From the NCBI RefSeq assembly GCF_007671675.1, contig NZ_VCGW01000001.1, forward strand, positions 1,178,001 through 1,242,000: DNA of 64,000 bases, given 5' to 3'. Source of the stretch: Marinobacter maritimus. Lineage in GTDB: Bacteria; Pseudomonadota; Gammaproteobacteria; Pseudomonadales; Oleiphilaceae. The position numbers and the translations under genes are program-made. The notes beneath the pieces were generated by a model. It worked only from the letters and a program-made list of their open reading frames with translations, was not told where the DNA came from and ran no database searches. This document shows positions 24,113 through 31,470 of this stretch, in pieces. Numbering within the stretch: position 1 is the first letter of the stretch; each line of letters opens with the position of its first letter.

Positions 24113-24902
24113 GGGAGCGCTCCCGCTCCAGCAGTCGTTGATGTTCGCGATCCTTGGCCAGCTGGCGCATATAGGGCAGTACGTGCACTTCGGTCAGCTC
24201 CGCCAGGTGGGCGGTATAACGCATGATGGAGGCATCAATCACGCTGGTGAGTACTCTCAGTATCACACCACCAAAGATGGCACCTGCTAAGGTGGTGTAA
24301 AATGCCGTACCCAGGCCCGCCAGAGGGCCGGAGTCGGGATCGGCAATTTTATCCAGCAGGCCATCACCACCAGGCTGAGTAGCAAGGGCGGCAGACAGGC
24401 CGTCCATCATCATGATTAAACCCAATATGGTACCGATCAAACCCAGGGTTATCAGGATGCTGGCAAAGAGTTCCACTACGCGGTTTTTGGCCATCAGGCG
24501 GGAGTGCAGCACTTCGATCAGATTGTCCTGATACACATCAGGTTGTGACAGGGAGATGGTGTACAGGTTGTCGATATGAGAGCGGAATACGCTGACGGGG
24601 GCGCGCTCCAGAAAGGTGTCAAAATCGTCCACTTCTTCCAAAATGGCCACTTGTTGGGACGCCAGCTTGGTTTCTTTATCCAGAAAGCGGGCGTCGAAAA
24701 ACCCCTTGATGATCAAACCAATACCCAACCCGCCAATGGCAATGTACATGCCCCATTCGATGGCGGCCTTGCTGTTGGCAATCATGGCTATGCTGAGCAC
24801 ACCGAATACGAGCACCATGACAATGGCCCAGGCGATCCATTCTGTCAGGCCTGAGAGTTTTTCGAACTGAGAAGCAAAGCTTTCCGGATGATGGGCGGAC
24901 AT
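24102..24902 (-). CDS. MotA/TolQ/ExbB-family proton-channel protein
   Basis: 266 residues from the ATG at 24902; an upstream TTG at 24929 is less likely. There are two N-terminal helices (about 22-42 and 50-68), a cytosolic segment of about 70 residues, then the conserved MotA/ExbB pair: ILITLGLIGTILGLIMMM (149-166) and GLGTAFYTTLAGAIFGG (196-212), with the usual Thr residues lining the channel. A charged C-terminal helix (H-Q-R-L-L-E-R-E-R) ends the protein. It is the first gene of a five-gene operon, immediately before the MotB-like VWA protein. Together they should form a proton-driven rotary or conformational motor. Which process it drives is not known. Confidence 0.88.
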   Translation of the reverse strand: MSAHHPESFASQFEKLSGLTEWIAWAIVMVLVFGVLSIAMIANSKAAIEWGMYIAIGGLGIGLIIKGFFDARFLDKETKLASQQVAILEEVDDFDTFLERAPVSVFRSHIDNLYTISLSQPDVYQDNLIEVLHSRLMAKNRVVELFASILITLGLIGTILGLIMMMDGLSAALATQPGGDGLLDKIADPDSGPLAGLGTAFYTTLAGAIFGGVILRVLTSVIDASIMRYTAHLAELTEVHVLPYMRQLAKDREHQRLLERERSHEA

Positions 24903-25946
24903 AGGAGCACGATTCCCTGCGCAAACCAACGAAAGTATACATCTGAGGCAGATCAGTGATGGTACCGCCGGCCTATTGCTGATTTCTTAAGCAATAATCT
25001 AAAGCGATTTATAGAATAGGGAGCTGGCGCTTCTGCAAAGACCTCAGGGGATCAACGCGATCACGCAGGCCCCTCCGTTCAGCGCAATCAGCACGACAAC
25101 AATGACGCTCTTCACGTTCTGTATATCCTGCCATAACAATGACCTCCTGTGATTTTTAATTGAGGCTGGCGACAGCCACGATAGCGAAAACTTCGGCTGC
25201 ATATTCTGAGCCACACCCGAAAGAGTGCCGCGAAATCAAAAAGGAAATGATCTATTGGCAACGCAGATGTAAAGTATCTCGACACGAGGAGGGGGTCCAA
25301 TCGCCCGAACGAGCCTGGCAAGTAGCGCCCAGGTAGCGCATGCACGGTGACACAGTGAGCCTCGGCGAGTTAGCGCCAGCGCCCCCAGCCCCTTGCATGC
25401 GGGTCCGCAAAGGCCATTTCCCCCAAACGCTAAAAAAAGTCGGCCGATTAGCTCCGCCTGCCCCAATGATGGTTTTTGTTCCTGCGCCAGCAGTCCGCAA
25501 TCCGTGCGGATACGGAGTCTCTGAACTGCACCGCTCCTCATTGATTTTCGGGTTCAAGCCTGTACCCTATTTCTCCCATTACGATGGACATCTTGGCTAA
25601 TATACCGCCTACTGACTTCTGCTCAATCATCGACAGGGTTACCCCTGTCGGCGCTATCGGTGCCCATCTCGTTCGCTCGCAACCGACCGATGGAGCCAAT
25701 CTCGGCACGGCAAAAAGGTCTGCTTTCCAATGGAAGCATGCATCTTTAAAGCGGACTTACCAATGTTCGCTTTTGTTTAATGGCGTCCCCTACTAACAAG
25801 GCCTGTTGCTCGACTCCACTCTTTCGGTTCCAGCGAGACTATTTCGAACTCCGAGTTGGACGACGAATTTAGCACTTTGTGTGGTCGTCTACTGTTTGGT
25901 GGACGACCATACGAAGTACAAAAAGAGACCGACACCATCTATACAT
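24903..25946. other. 1-kb intergenic stretch; possible tiny ORFs and repeat copy E
   Basis: No firm gene. On the minus strand an excellent ribosome site (AGGAGGTC, 25141-25148) precedes ATG at 25134, but the resulting 41-codon frame (to 25009) has unlikely composition. The overlapping frame 25115-25044 from a GTG encodes a 23-residue hydrophobic peptide, KSVIVVVLIALNGGACVIAL. A perfect hairpin (CGACAGGG at 25631-25638 with CCCTGTCG at 25643-25650) and another (TGGTCGTC at 25882-25889 with GACGACCA at 25902-25909) are present; the latter could end the LysR transcript. Long open frames at 25250-25560 on both strands look like chance in GC-rich sequence. Confidence 0.4.
25762..25780. repeat. Dispersed hairpin repeat, copy E (left-arm type)
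   Basis: AATGTTCGCTTTTGTTTAA matches the left arm of copies B and C (AATGTCCGCTTTTGTTTAG) with two changes. TTTAAAGCGGACTT at 25746-25759 precedes it, so the order of the arms is inverted relative to copies B and C, or two fragments are adjacent. About 7.7 kb from copy D, beyond the toxin and motor block. Confidence 0.5.
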
Positions 25947-26831
25947 TTACATGTTTTTCCAGCGCTGACTGAAAAAATCCAGAAACACCTGAATACGAGC
26001 CGACAACGTCGTGTTCCGGTAATAGACAGCATTAACCAACTCCCGGTGATTCGGGCGGACTAGGTAGTCATCCAGAAGCTCCACAAGGTCGCCTTTTTCG
26101 AGATCATTGGCAATCATGAAGCGGGACAGGTAGGCAATTCCATTGCCCTGCAGGCAAAGCTGGCGCACGGCTTCACCACTGCTGGCTCGAATTGCCGGTC
26201 TCACCTTCATTCCTTCTCCCAGATGCCAGATGTTCAGCGATTCAGGGGCGGTAAAACCAATGATGTCGTGTTCCTGGAGATCGGCAGGCGTATCACAACC
26301 ACCTTTACGCTCCAGATAATCCGGTGATGCCACCACTGACAGCGGAGAACGACCGACTGCCCGCGCGTGGAGGGTCGAGTCATCCAGAGCGCCGATCCGT
26401 ATGGCGATGTCGATTCGACGTTCCAGGAGGTCAACGATCGCGTCACTGGCCGTCAGTTCGAGCTCAATGTCCGGATAGGCAGCCCTGAATTCCCGAACGT
26501 GTGGAACGATCTGATGTAACAGGAACGGATTTGCAGCATCCACCCTTAAGCGCCCGGCTGGCCGTTGCTTGCGAATGGCTAGCTGCTCCTCAGCATCGTC
26601 CAGCGCAGCCAAACCACCTCGCACCTTCTCTACAAACAAGCGCCCTTCCTCTGTCAGCCCCACTTTACGGGTGGTCCGATTCAAAAGCGTGGTGTTCAGG
26701 GATTGTTCTAACCGGGTAACCGCACGGGAGACCCGGGTGACAGATACCTCCAGTTGCTCCGCCGCACCACTGAAGCTGCCACTGTCCACCACAGAGAGCA
26801 GAAAAAAGAGATCGTCCGACCGACTTTTCAT
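25947..26831 (-). CDS. LysR-family transcriptional regulator
   Basis: 294 residues from the ATG at 26831 (GGA 8 nt upstream); ATG at 26837 is an alternative. The N-terminal helix-turn-helix contains GAAEQLEVSVTRVSRAVTRLEQSL, and the effector domain covers residues about 90-290. It belongs to the LysR subgroup in which the start reads D-D-L-F-F-L-L-S-V-V, like two other regulators in this window. It is divergent from an MFS exporter with 100 bp between the starts and is its likely regulator. Confidence 0.9.
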   Translation of the reverse strand: MKSRSDDLFFLLSVVDSGSFSGAAEQLEVSVTRVSRAVTRLEQSLNTTLLNRTTRKVGLTEEGRLFVEKVRGGLAALDDAEEQLAIRKQRPAGRLRVDAANPFLLHQIVPHVREFRAAYPDIELELTASDAIVDLLERRIDIAIRIGALDDSTLHARAVGRSPLSVVASPDYLERKGGCDTPADLQEHDIIGFTAPESLNIWHLGEGMKVRPAIRASSGEAVRQLCLQGNGIAYLSRFMIANDLEKGDLVELLDDYLVRPNHRELVNAVYYRNTTLSARIQVFLDFFSQRWKNM

Positions 26832-26931
26832 TTTCATTATCCGCAAAAGTATTTTTCAAAAAGCACTGTTTATCGCAAAAGTATGAAAGACCACACTAGG
26901 CAACGTCAATCAACTCCAATGGAGAACCGTT

Positions 26932-28104
26932 ATGCCTATTGCACTATTCGCGCTGACATTAAGCGCCTTTGCAATCGGGACCACCGAATTCGTGATTGTT
27001 GGTCTGGTCCCAACCATCGCCCAGGATCTGGGCGTTACCCTACCTTCGGCTGGCCTCCTCGTCAGCTTGTATGCTCTGGGTGTCGCCGTTGGCGCCCCTG
27101 TACTTACCGCATTAACGGGTCGCTGGAATCGCAAATGGGTTCTGCTGTCGCTGATGAGTCTGTTCATCATTGGCAATGTGCTTGCCTGGATGGCCCCGAA
27201 TTACGCTTCGCTGATGACTGCTCGAATCCTCACCGGGCTCGCTCACGGTGTGTTCTTCTCGATCGGTTCAACGATTGCCACCAGCCTGGTTTCGAAAGAC
27301 AAAGAGGCCAGCGCCATAGCCATCATGTTTACCGGCCTCACGGTTGCACTGGTGACGGGCGTTCCACTGGGCACGTTTATCGGACAAACCTTCGGCTGGC
27401 GCGCTACGTTCCTGACGGTCGCTGCCCTGGGTACCATTGCACTCATTGGCAGCGCGCTACTGGTGCCAAAAAACCTGAAGAAATCAGCGCCAGCTACGCT
27501 TCGCCAACAGCTTGAAGTTATCACCCATCCGCGACTGCTACTGGTGTACGCCATGACCGCGGTCGGCTATGGCGGTACCTTCACGGCCTTCACCTATCTG
27601 ACACCCATTTTGGAGGATGTCAGCGGATTTGCGCCTGGCATGGTCAGTCTGCTGCTTCTGGTTTATGGCATCTCTGTAGCCACTGGCAACATCTGGGGCG
27701 GCAAGCTGGCTGATCGCCTCGGGCCGACCTCGGCGTTGTACATCATTTTCGCTGGCCTGGCCGCCATCCTCTTTGTGCTCACCTTCACGGCCTACAATCC
27801 AATTGCAGCAGTCATCACCTTGCTTGTTTGGGGCGCCTTTGCCTTCGGAAACGTGCCTGGCTTGCAGGTCTACGTGGTGCAACTCGCCGAGCGGTATACG
27901 CCACATTCTGTTGACGTTGCATCCGGATTAAACATCGCTGCATTCAACATCGGTATTGCCGGCGGCGCCTGGCTCGGTGGGCACGTGGTCGAGGATATGG
28001 GGCTGATGAACACCCCCTGGATTGGTGGAGTAATTGTACTGAGCGCCCTACTCCTGACCCGGATTTCTTCAACACTGGATAACCGCAAACCGGCTATGGC
28101 CTGA
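26932..28104 (+). CDS. MFS transporter, DHA1 family (AraJ/YdhP-like exporter)
   Basis: 390 residues, twelve predicted membrane helices. The start ALFALTLSAFAIGTTEFVIVG has the G-T-T-E-F motif of DHA1 sugar/drug exporters of the AraJ / YdhP group. The loop 2-3 motif A reads GAPVLTALTGRWNRKWVL, and motif C-like Gly/Pro sequence occurs in helix 5 (GLTVALVTGVPLGTFIG). The ATG at 26932 has GGAG 7 nt upstream. It is divergent from a LysR gene. A strong hairpin follows 9 bp after the stop. Substrate unknown: arabinose-type sugars, purine nucleosides and drugs are exported by relatives. Confidence 0.9.
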   Translation: MPIALFALTLSAFAIGTTEFVIVGLVPTIAQDLGVTLPSAGLLVSLYALGVAVGAPVLTALTGRWNRKWVLLSLMSLFIIGNVLAWMAPNYASLMTARILTGLAHGVFFSIGSTIATSLVSKDKEASAIAIMFTGLTVALVTGVPLGTFIGQTFGWRATFLTVAALGTIALIGSALLVPKNLKKSAPATLRQQLEVITHPRLLLVYAMTAVGYGGTFTAFTYLTPILEDVSGFAPGMVSLLLLVYGISVATGNIWGGKLADRLGPTSALYIIFAGLAAILFVLTFTAYNPIAAVITLLVWGAFAFGNVPGLQVYVVQLAERYTPHSVDVASGLNIAAFNIGIAGGAWLGGHVVEDMGLMNTPWIGGVIVLSALLLTRISSTLDNRKPAMA

Positions 28105-28113
28105 TCCATCAGA

Positions 28114-28133
28114 GGCCTCCCGAATGGGAGGCC
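28114..28133 (+). terminator. Terminator-like hairpin after the MFS gene
   Basis: GGCCTCCC (28114-28121) pairs perfectly with GGGAGGCC (28126-28133) around a GAAT tetraloop, 9 bp after the MFS stop. There is no U-run, so efficiency is uncertain. Confidence 0.6.
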
Positions 28134-28366
28134 CAGTGAGATTCGTGATGTTCCTCTATATGACCCGTCGTTCGGCGACGCCGCCCAGGTGTTCGATCCA
28201 CTGGTGTATCTGGGTTTCCTATCCGGAGTAACCCGAAACATTCTGCTTGGCACGGCGGCTGTTGTTCTCCCGCTGCGCAGCCCTTGGATCGTGCGCAAAT
28301 CCGCGGCCTAGGTTCAGGCACTGAGCCAGGACCGCTTGATGCTCGGTGTGGCGAGCTCCGAAAGGA
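28123..28366 (+). pseudogene. Fragment of an LLM-class flavin-dependent oxidoreductase
   Basis: In the frame starting at 28123, about 60 codons match the middle of luciferase-like monooxygenases: VPLYDPSFGDAAQVFDPLVY, then GFLSGVTRNILLGTAAVVLP and LRSPWIVRKSAA. A TAG stop follows at about 28309. The frame continues after it in the same family pattern (VQALSQDRLMLGVASSER), where functional relatives read L-Q-A-L-S-x-G-R-L-L-L-G-V-A-S-G. No start codon, N terminus or C terminus remains. This is a clear decayed fragment. The remaining bases to 28620 hold no gene that I can support, only the promoter region of egtB. Confidence 0.75.
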
Positions 28367-28620
28367 TGCCCTCCACTACTCACCAAAGGAATTATGGCAA
28401 GTCTCAAGTCGAACATGCCTCATTCCGTTCGGCGTGCAGCCCTTTTACCTCAGAAACTATCGGTCAGGCAACCGCTCAGAAACCCCTATCGCCGCGCTCT
28501 AACGAGTGAAAGACTTAACTAACCTGTAATGGAAAATAGTCCCGTAACGCGTATTGTTTGTGTTTCAGGTGATTGAACCGCTAGTCGCGCGCGCCGCCCC
28601 CTACAAGGAGCTTAACGGCC

Positions 28621-29928
28621 ATGCTAGAAGAAGCGCCTCTTGATAATAGTTTCAGATTTCGTCAGGTTAGAAACCAATCCGAGTTGTTGTGCGAGTCCCT
28701 CAGCCCGGAGGATTGCAATCTTCAAGCAATCCCTGATACCAGCCCATTGAAATGGCATGTGGCCCATACCACGTGGTTTTTCGAAACGTTTATTCTGGTT
28801 CCATTTCTAAGTCACTACCGGCTTTTTGATGAGCAATTCCAGGTTCTCTTCAATTCGTATTACAACGGTATTGGCAAGCAGCATCCCCGACCGAAGCGTC
28901 ACTTATTATCTCGCCCCAGCCTTGATGAAGTTATGTCTTATCGGCGTCATGTTGATCAGGCCATGGTTAATCTGCTTGACCGCCCACCTGAAGCCGATCA
29001 AAAAGAGATCAACGCGCGTCTGGTACTGGGGCTGAACCACGAGCAGCAGCATCAGGAACTCATGCTGACCGATCTCAAATATAATTTCGCTTGCAACCCT
29101 CTCCTACCGGCTTATGTCGACGGTGGCGTAGCTGTGAATCAGAACTCATTCAGGCGCGATAGCGGCTTTGAATTTTATAAAGGTGGGCTGATTGAAGTCG
29201 GACAAGAGGATGACGATCCATTTGGTTTTGATAACGAGCAGCCGCGCCATAAGGTTTGGCTTGAACCCTTTGCCATAGGCCGGAACTTGGTGACCAATGG
29301 CGAATTTCGCCAGTTCATGGAAGATGGCGGCTACGAGCGCCCCGAACTCTGGCTATCCGACGGTTGGAGCACTGTCCAGCAGGAAGGATGGAGACACCCT
29401 TTGTATTGGGATCTCTCATCCGACGAAGGGCGCATATTTACGTTGCACGGTGCAAAGCCGATAGAAGACGATGTTCCTGTATGTCATCTGAGCTACTTTG
29501 AGGCTGATGCCTTCGCGCGTTGGACAGGAGCCCGTTTACCTACTGAGGAGGAGTGGGAGCATGCCTGCATGCAGGCGAATACCGAAATCGCGGATGGTAG
29601 GGGCAGATTACACGGCCAGATCGACCGAACGCGTCTTCATCCAGATAATCTCCCCCCACGTCAAAAAGGACTGAGCGATATGTTTGGTCAGGTATGGCAA
29701 TGGACGTCCTCGCCGTATCGCGCTTACCCAGGTTACCGCACTGCGCCGGGGGCGCTCGGTGAGTACAATGGCAAGTTCATGTGCAGCCAATTTGTCCTTC
29801 GGGGCAGCTCCTGCGCCACACCCAAGGGTCACAGCCGTTCAAGTTACCGCAATTTTTTCTATCCGCCGGATCGTTGGCAGTTCACCGGATTGCGCCTCGC
29901 CAGAGATGCCATGCCGGGGACAGAGTAA
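28621..29928 (+). CDS. egtB: Ergothioneine biosynthesis protein EgtB (iron-dependent sulfoxide synthase)
   Basis: 435 residues, normal for EgtB. The N-terminal DinB-type helical bundle carries the likely iron ligands His49 (LKWHVAHTTWFFE) and His140/His144 (LNHEQQHQELMLTDLK). The C-terminal formylglycine-generating-enzyme-like domain spans about residues 180-430, with GRNLVTNGEFRQFM, RWTGARLPTEEEWEHA and FVLRGSSCATP. EgtB joins a thiol donor (gamma-glutamylcysteine or cysteine) to hercynine with oxygen to form the sulfoxide. AAGGAG lies 10 nt before the ATG. The egtD gene follows 70 bp later, so the pair makes and uses hercynine. EgtC and the lyase EgtE are not in the window. Confidence 0.92.
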   Translation: MLEEAPLDNSFRFRQVRNQSELLCESLSPEDCNLQAIPDTSPLKWHVAHTTWFFETFILVPFLSHYRLFDEQFQVLFNSYYNGIGKQHPRPKRHLLSRPSLDEVMSYRRHVDQAMVNLLDRPPEADQKEINARLVLGLNHEQQHQELMLTDLKYNFACNPLLPAYVDGGVAVNQNSFRRDSGFEFYKGGLIEVGQEDDDPFGFDNEQPRHKVWLEPFAIGRNLVTNGEFRQFMEDGGYERPELWLSDGWSTVQQEGWRHPLYWDLSSDEGRIFTLHGAKPIEDDVPVCHLSYFEADAFARWTGARLPTEEEWEHACMQANTEIADGRGRLHGQIDRTRLHPDNLPPRQKGLSDMFGQVWQWTSSPYRAYPGYRTAPGALGEYNGKFMCSQFVLRGSSCATPKGHSRSSYRNFFYPPDRWQFTGLRLARDAMPGTE

Positions 29929-29998
29929 CCTTTGTTCGTATACCCATTGGCAGAAACACCAGTGAACATCATTGCATTGCCCTACGCAGGAGCAAACC

Positions 29999-30997
29999 AT
30001 GGATTCTCTAGTCAAGCCTGTCTCGAATAGCGACCTTCAACCTCGACTTACGAACCTCCGGGTCCATCATTTGGACGATGCTCTGGATGATGACCTCGCA
30101 TTGATTCGAAAAGGCTTGTCTGATGCAAAGCCTTGGCTGCACCCCAAGTTTTTTTATGATTCTCGGGGCTCCAGGCTCTTCGATGCGATAACCGAAACGC
30201 CCGAGTATTATCCTACTCGTACCGAAGCATCGATATTTTCACGCTATACCCGTGAAATGATGGATCAGATGAGTGACAGAGCGGTGCTGGTAGAGCCGGG
30301 TAGTGGTAATTGTGTTAAAGCCTTAAAGCTCCTCAATGATGAGCGACTCAATCATTACGCTCCTATCGAGATTTCGAGGTCGTTTCTGGTGGATTGTTGT
30401 ACACGCCTGGCGGCTAACAATCCGGCGTTGCTAGTGGATGCTGTGTGTGGCGATTTTACCCGTTGTCAGTCGTTACCAGGATCAGTGCCGGCTGATGGCC
30501 GTGTGGTCTTTTTCCCAGGTTCCACCATCGGTAACTTTGATCCCGATCATGCGCAAACCTTACTTGAAAACTTCCACGAGCTGGCCGACGGTGGCTATCT
30601 GCTGATCGGGGCCGATCTCCCGAAAGATCGCGCCACCTTGGAGCGTGCCTATAACGATAGTCAGGGCATTACGGCTCAGTTCAATCTCAATATGCTGTCG
30701 CACCTCAGTAGCTGTCATGAATGTAAGTTCACGCCGGAACATTTCGAGCATCTTGCGTTTTATAACGCCGAACTCAAGCGTATTGAAATGCATCTCGTCT
30801 GCAAAACAGGCACCGCCATTCAGGTTCAAAATGACATTTTTACGTTAACGCCCGGCCAGAGCATCCATACTGAAAGCTCTTATAAGTACGACTCGGCTGA
30901 TTTACTTAGAATGGCTCGCTCTGCGGGATTTGAGCCGGTTGGACAGTGGACCGATTCACGCGACTGGTTTGCAGTTTATCTGTTGCGTGCTGTCTGA
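29999..30997 (+). CDS. egtD: L-histidine N-alpha-methyltransferase EgtD
   Basis: 332 residues from the ATG at 29999 (GGAG upstream; the frame extends to 29972 but without a ribosome site). It matches EgtD in length and motifs: PKFFYDSRGSRLFDAITETP near the N terminus, the SAM site LVEPGSGNCVKALKLL, and VVFFPGSTIGNFDPDHA, which is highly characteristic. The protein makes hercynine (trimethylhistidine) from histidine with three SAM, the first step of ergothioneine synthesis. Cotranscribed with egtB. Cytosolic. Confidence 0.93.
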   Translation: MDSLVKPVSNSDLQPRLTNLRVHHLDDALDDDLALIRKGLSDAKPWLHPKFFYDSRGSRLFDAITETPEYYPTRTEASIFSRYTREMMDQMSDRAVLVEPGSGNCVKALKLLNDERLNHYAPIEISRSFLVDCCTRLAANNPALLVDAVCGDFTRCQSLPGSVPADGRVVFFPGSTIGNFDPDHAQTLLENFHELADGGYLLIGADLPKDRATLERAYNDSQGITAQFNLNMLSHLSSCHECKFTPEHFEHLAFYNAELKRIEMHLVCKTGTAIQVQNDIFTLTPGQSIHTESSYKYDSADLLRMARSAGFEPVGQWTDSRDWFAVYLLRAV

Positions 30998-31044
30998 GAA
31001 TATTGGCAATCGGCAATCCATTTAAGTGCCAGATGCCTAAAGGA

Positions 31045-31390
31045 TTATCGGGAGTGAATCACCCGTCCTGTCTGATCCAGGGCTTTGAGGGTATTTGGTA
31101 CACCAAGCCAGCCGGTATCGGCGTATATATCATCCTCGATAATGGCAAGGTCGTGCTCCTCGGCCAGCTCAAGTAACCGCCTGCGGGCCTCTGGTGGCAT
31201 GGTTGCACCACTTGGCGTTGCGAACGCTGGTGATACCACGCAGGCACGTACGTCCCAACACTTGAGAACGTCTGCAAGCGCAGTACTTCTCGTCATGATG
31301 TCCCGAGGAAACCAGCCCGCTCACTGCTCACGATCAGTAGGTCGTTCCACCGTTAGAACACTCCGTTGCAAACCTTCAACTACCTATCCC
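31045..31390 (-). pseudogene. Fragment of a PLP-dependent aminotransferase domain (MocR-like)
   Basis: An 84-codon open stretch (31045-31296) matches the centre of fold-type I aminotransferase domains found in MocR/PdxR regulators: ACVVSPAFATPSGATMPPEA, RRRLLELAEEHDLAIIEDDI, then YADTGW and LKALDQTGRVIHS. The conserved sequence stops just before the catalytic-lysine motif (usually S-F-S-K), and a TGA lies at the N-terminal side at about 31339. A weaker match continues to about 31390. Neither the helix-turn-helix nor the lysine is left, so the gene is dead. It fills most of the 470-bp gap between egtD and the next pirin. Confidence 0.7.
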
Positions 31391-31470
31391 TGAATACTTC
31401 AGCTAGGTTTATACAAGTTCCTGCATACGTCGCAGTTTCCCGACCTGGGCCTAATTAACGGAGAGTGATG

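Noticed and set aside
23165-24902. Zorya anti-phage system
   Set aside because: The channel pair resembles ZorA/ZorB, but the OmpA domain is absent and no ZorC, ZorD or ZorE genes are adjacent.
25236-25600. Long open frames on both strands of the 25.2-25.6 kb gap
   Set aside because: Composition is repetitive in Gly/Ala/Pro/Arg, as expected for chance open frames in GC-rich sequence; there is no ribosome site and no family pattern.
31045-31296. EgtE (ergothioneine lyase) beside egtBD
   Set aside because: The PLP fragment resembles MocR aminotransferase domains and lacks the catalytic lysine region; it cannot be a working lyase.
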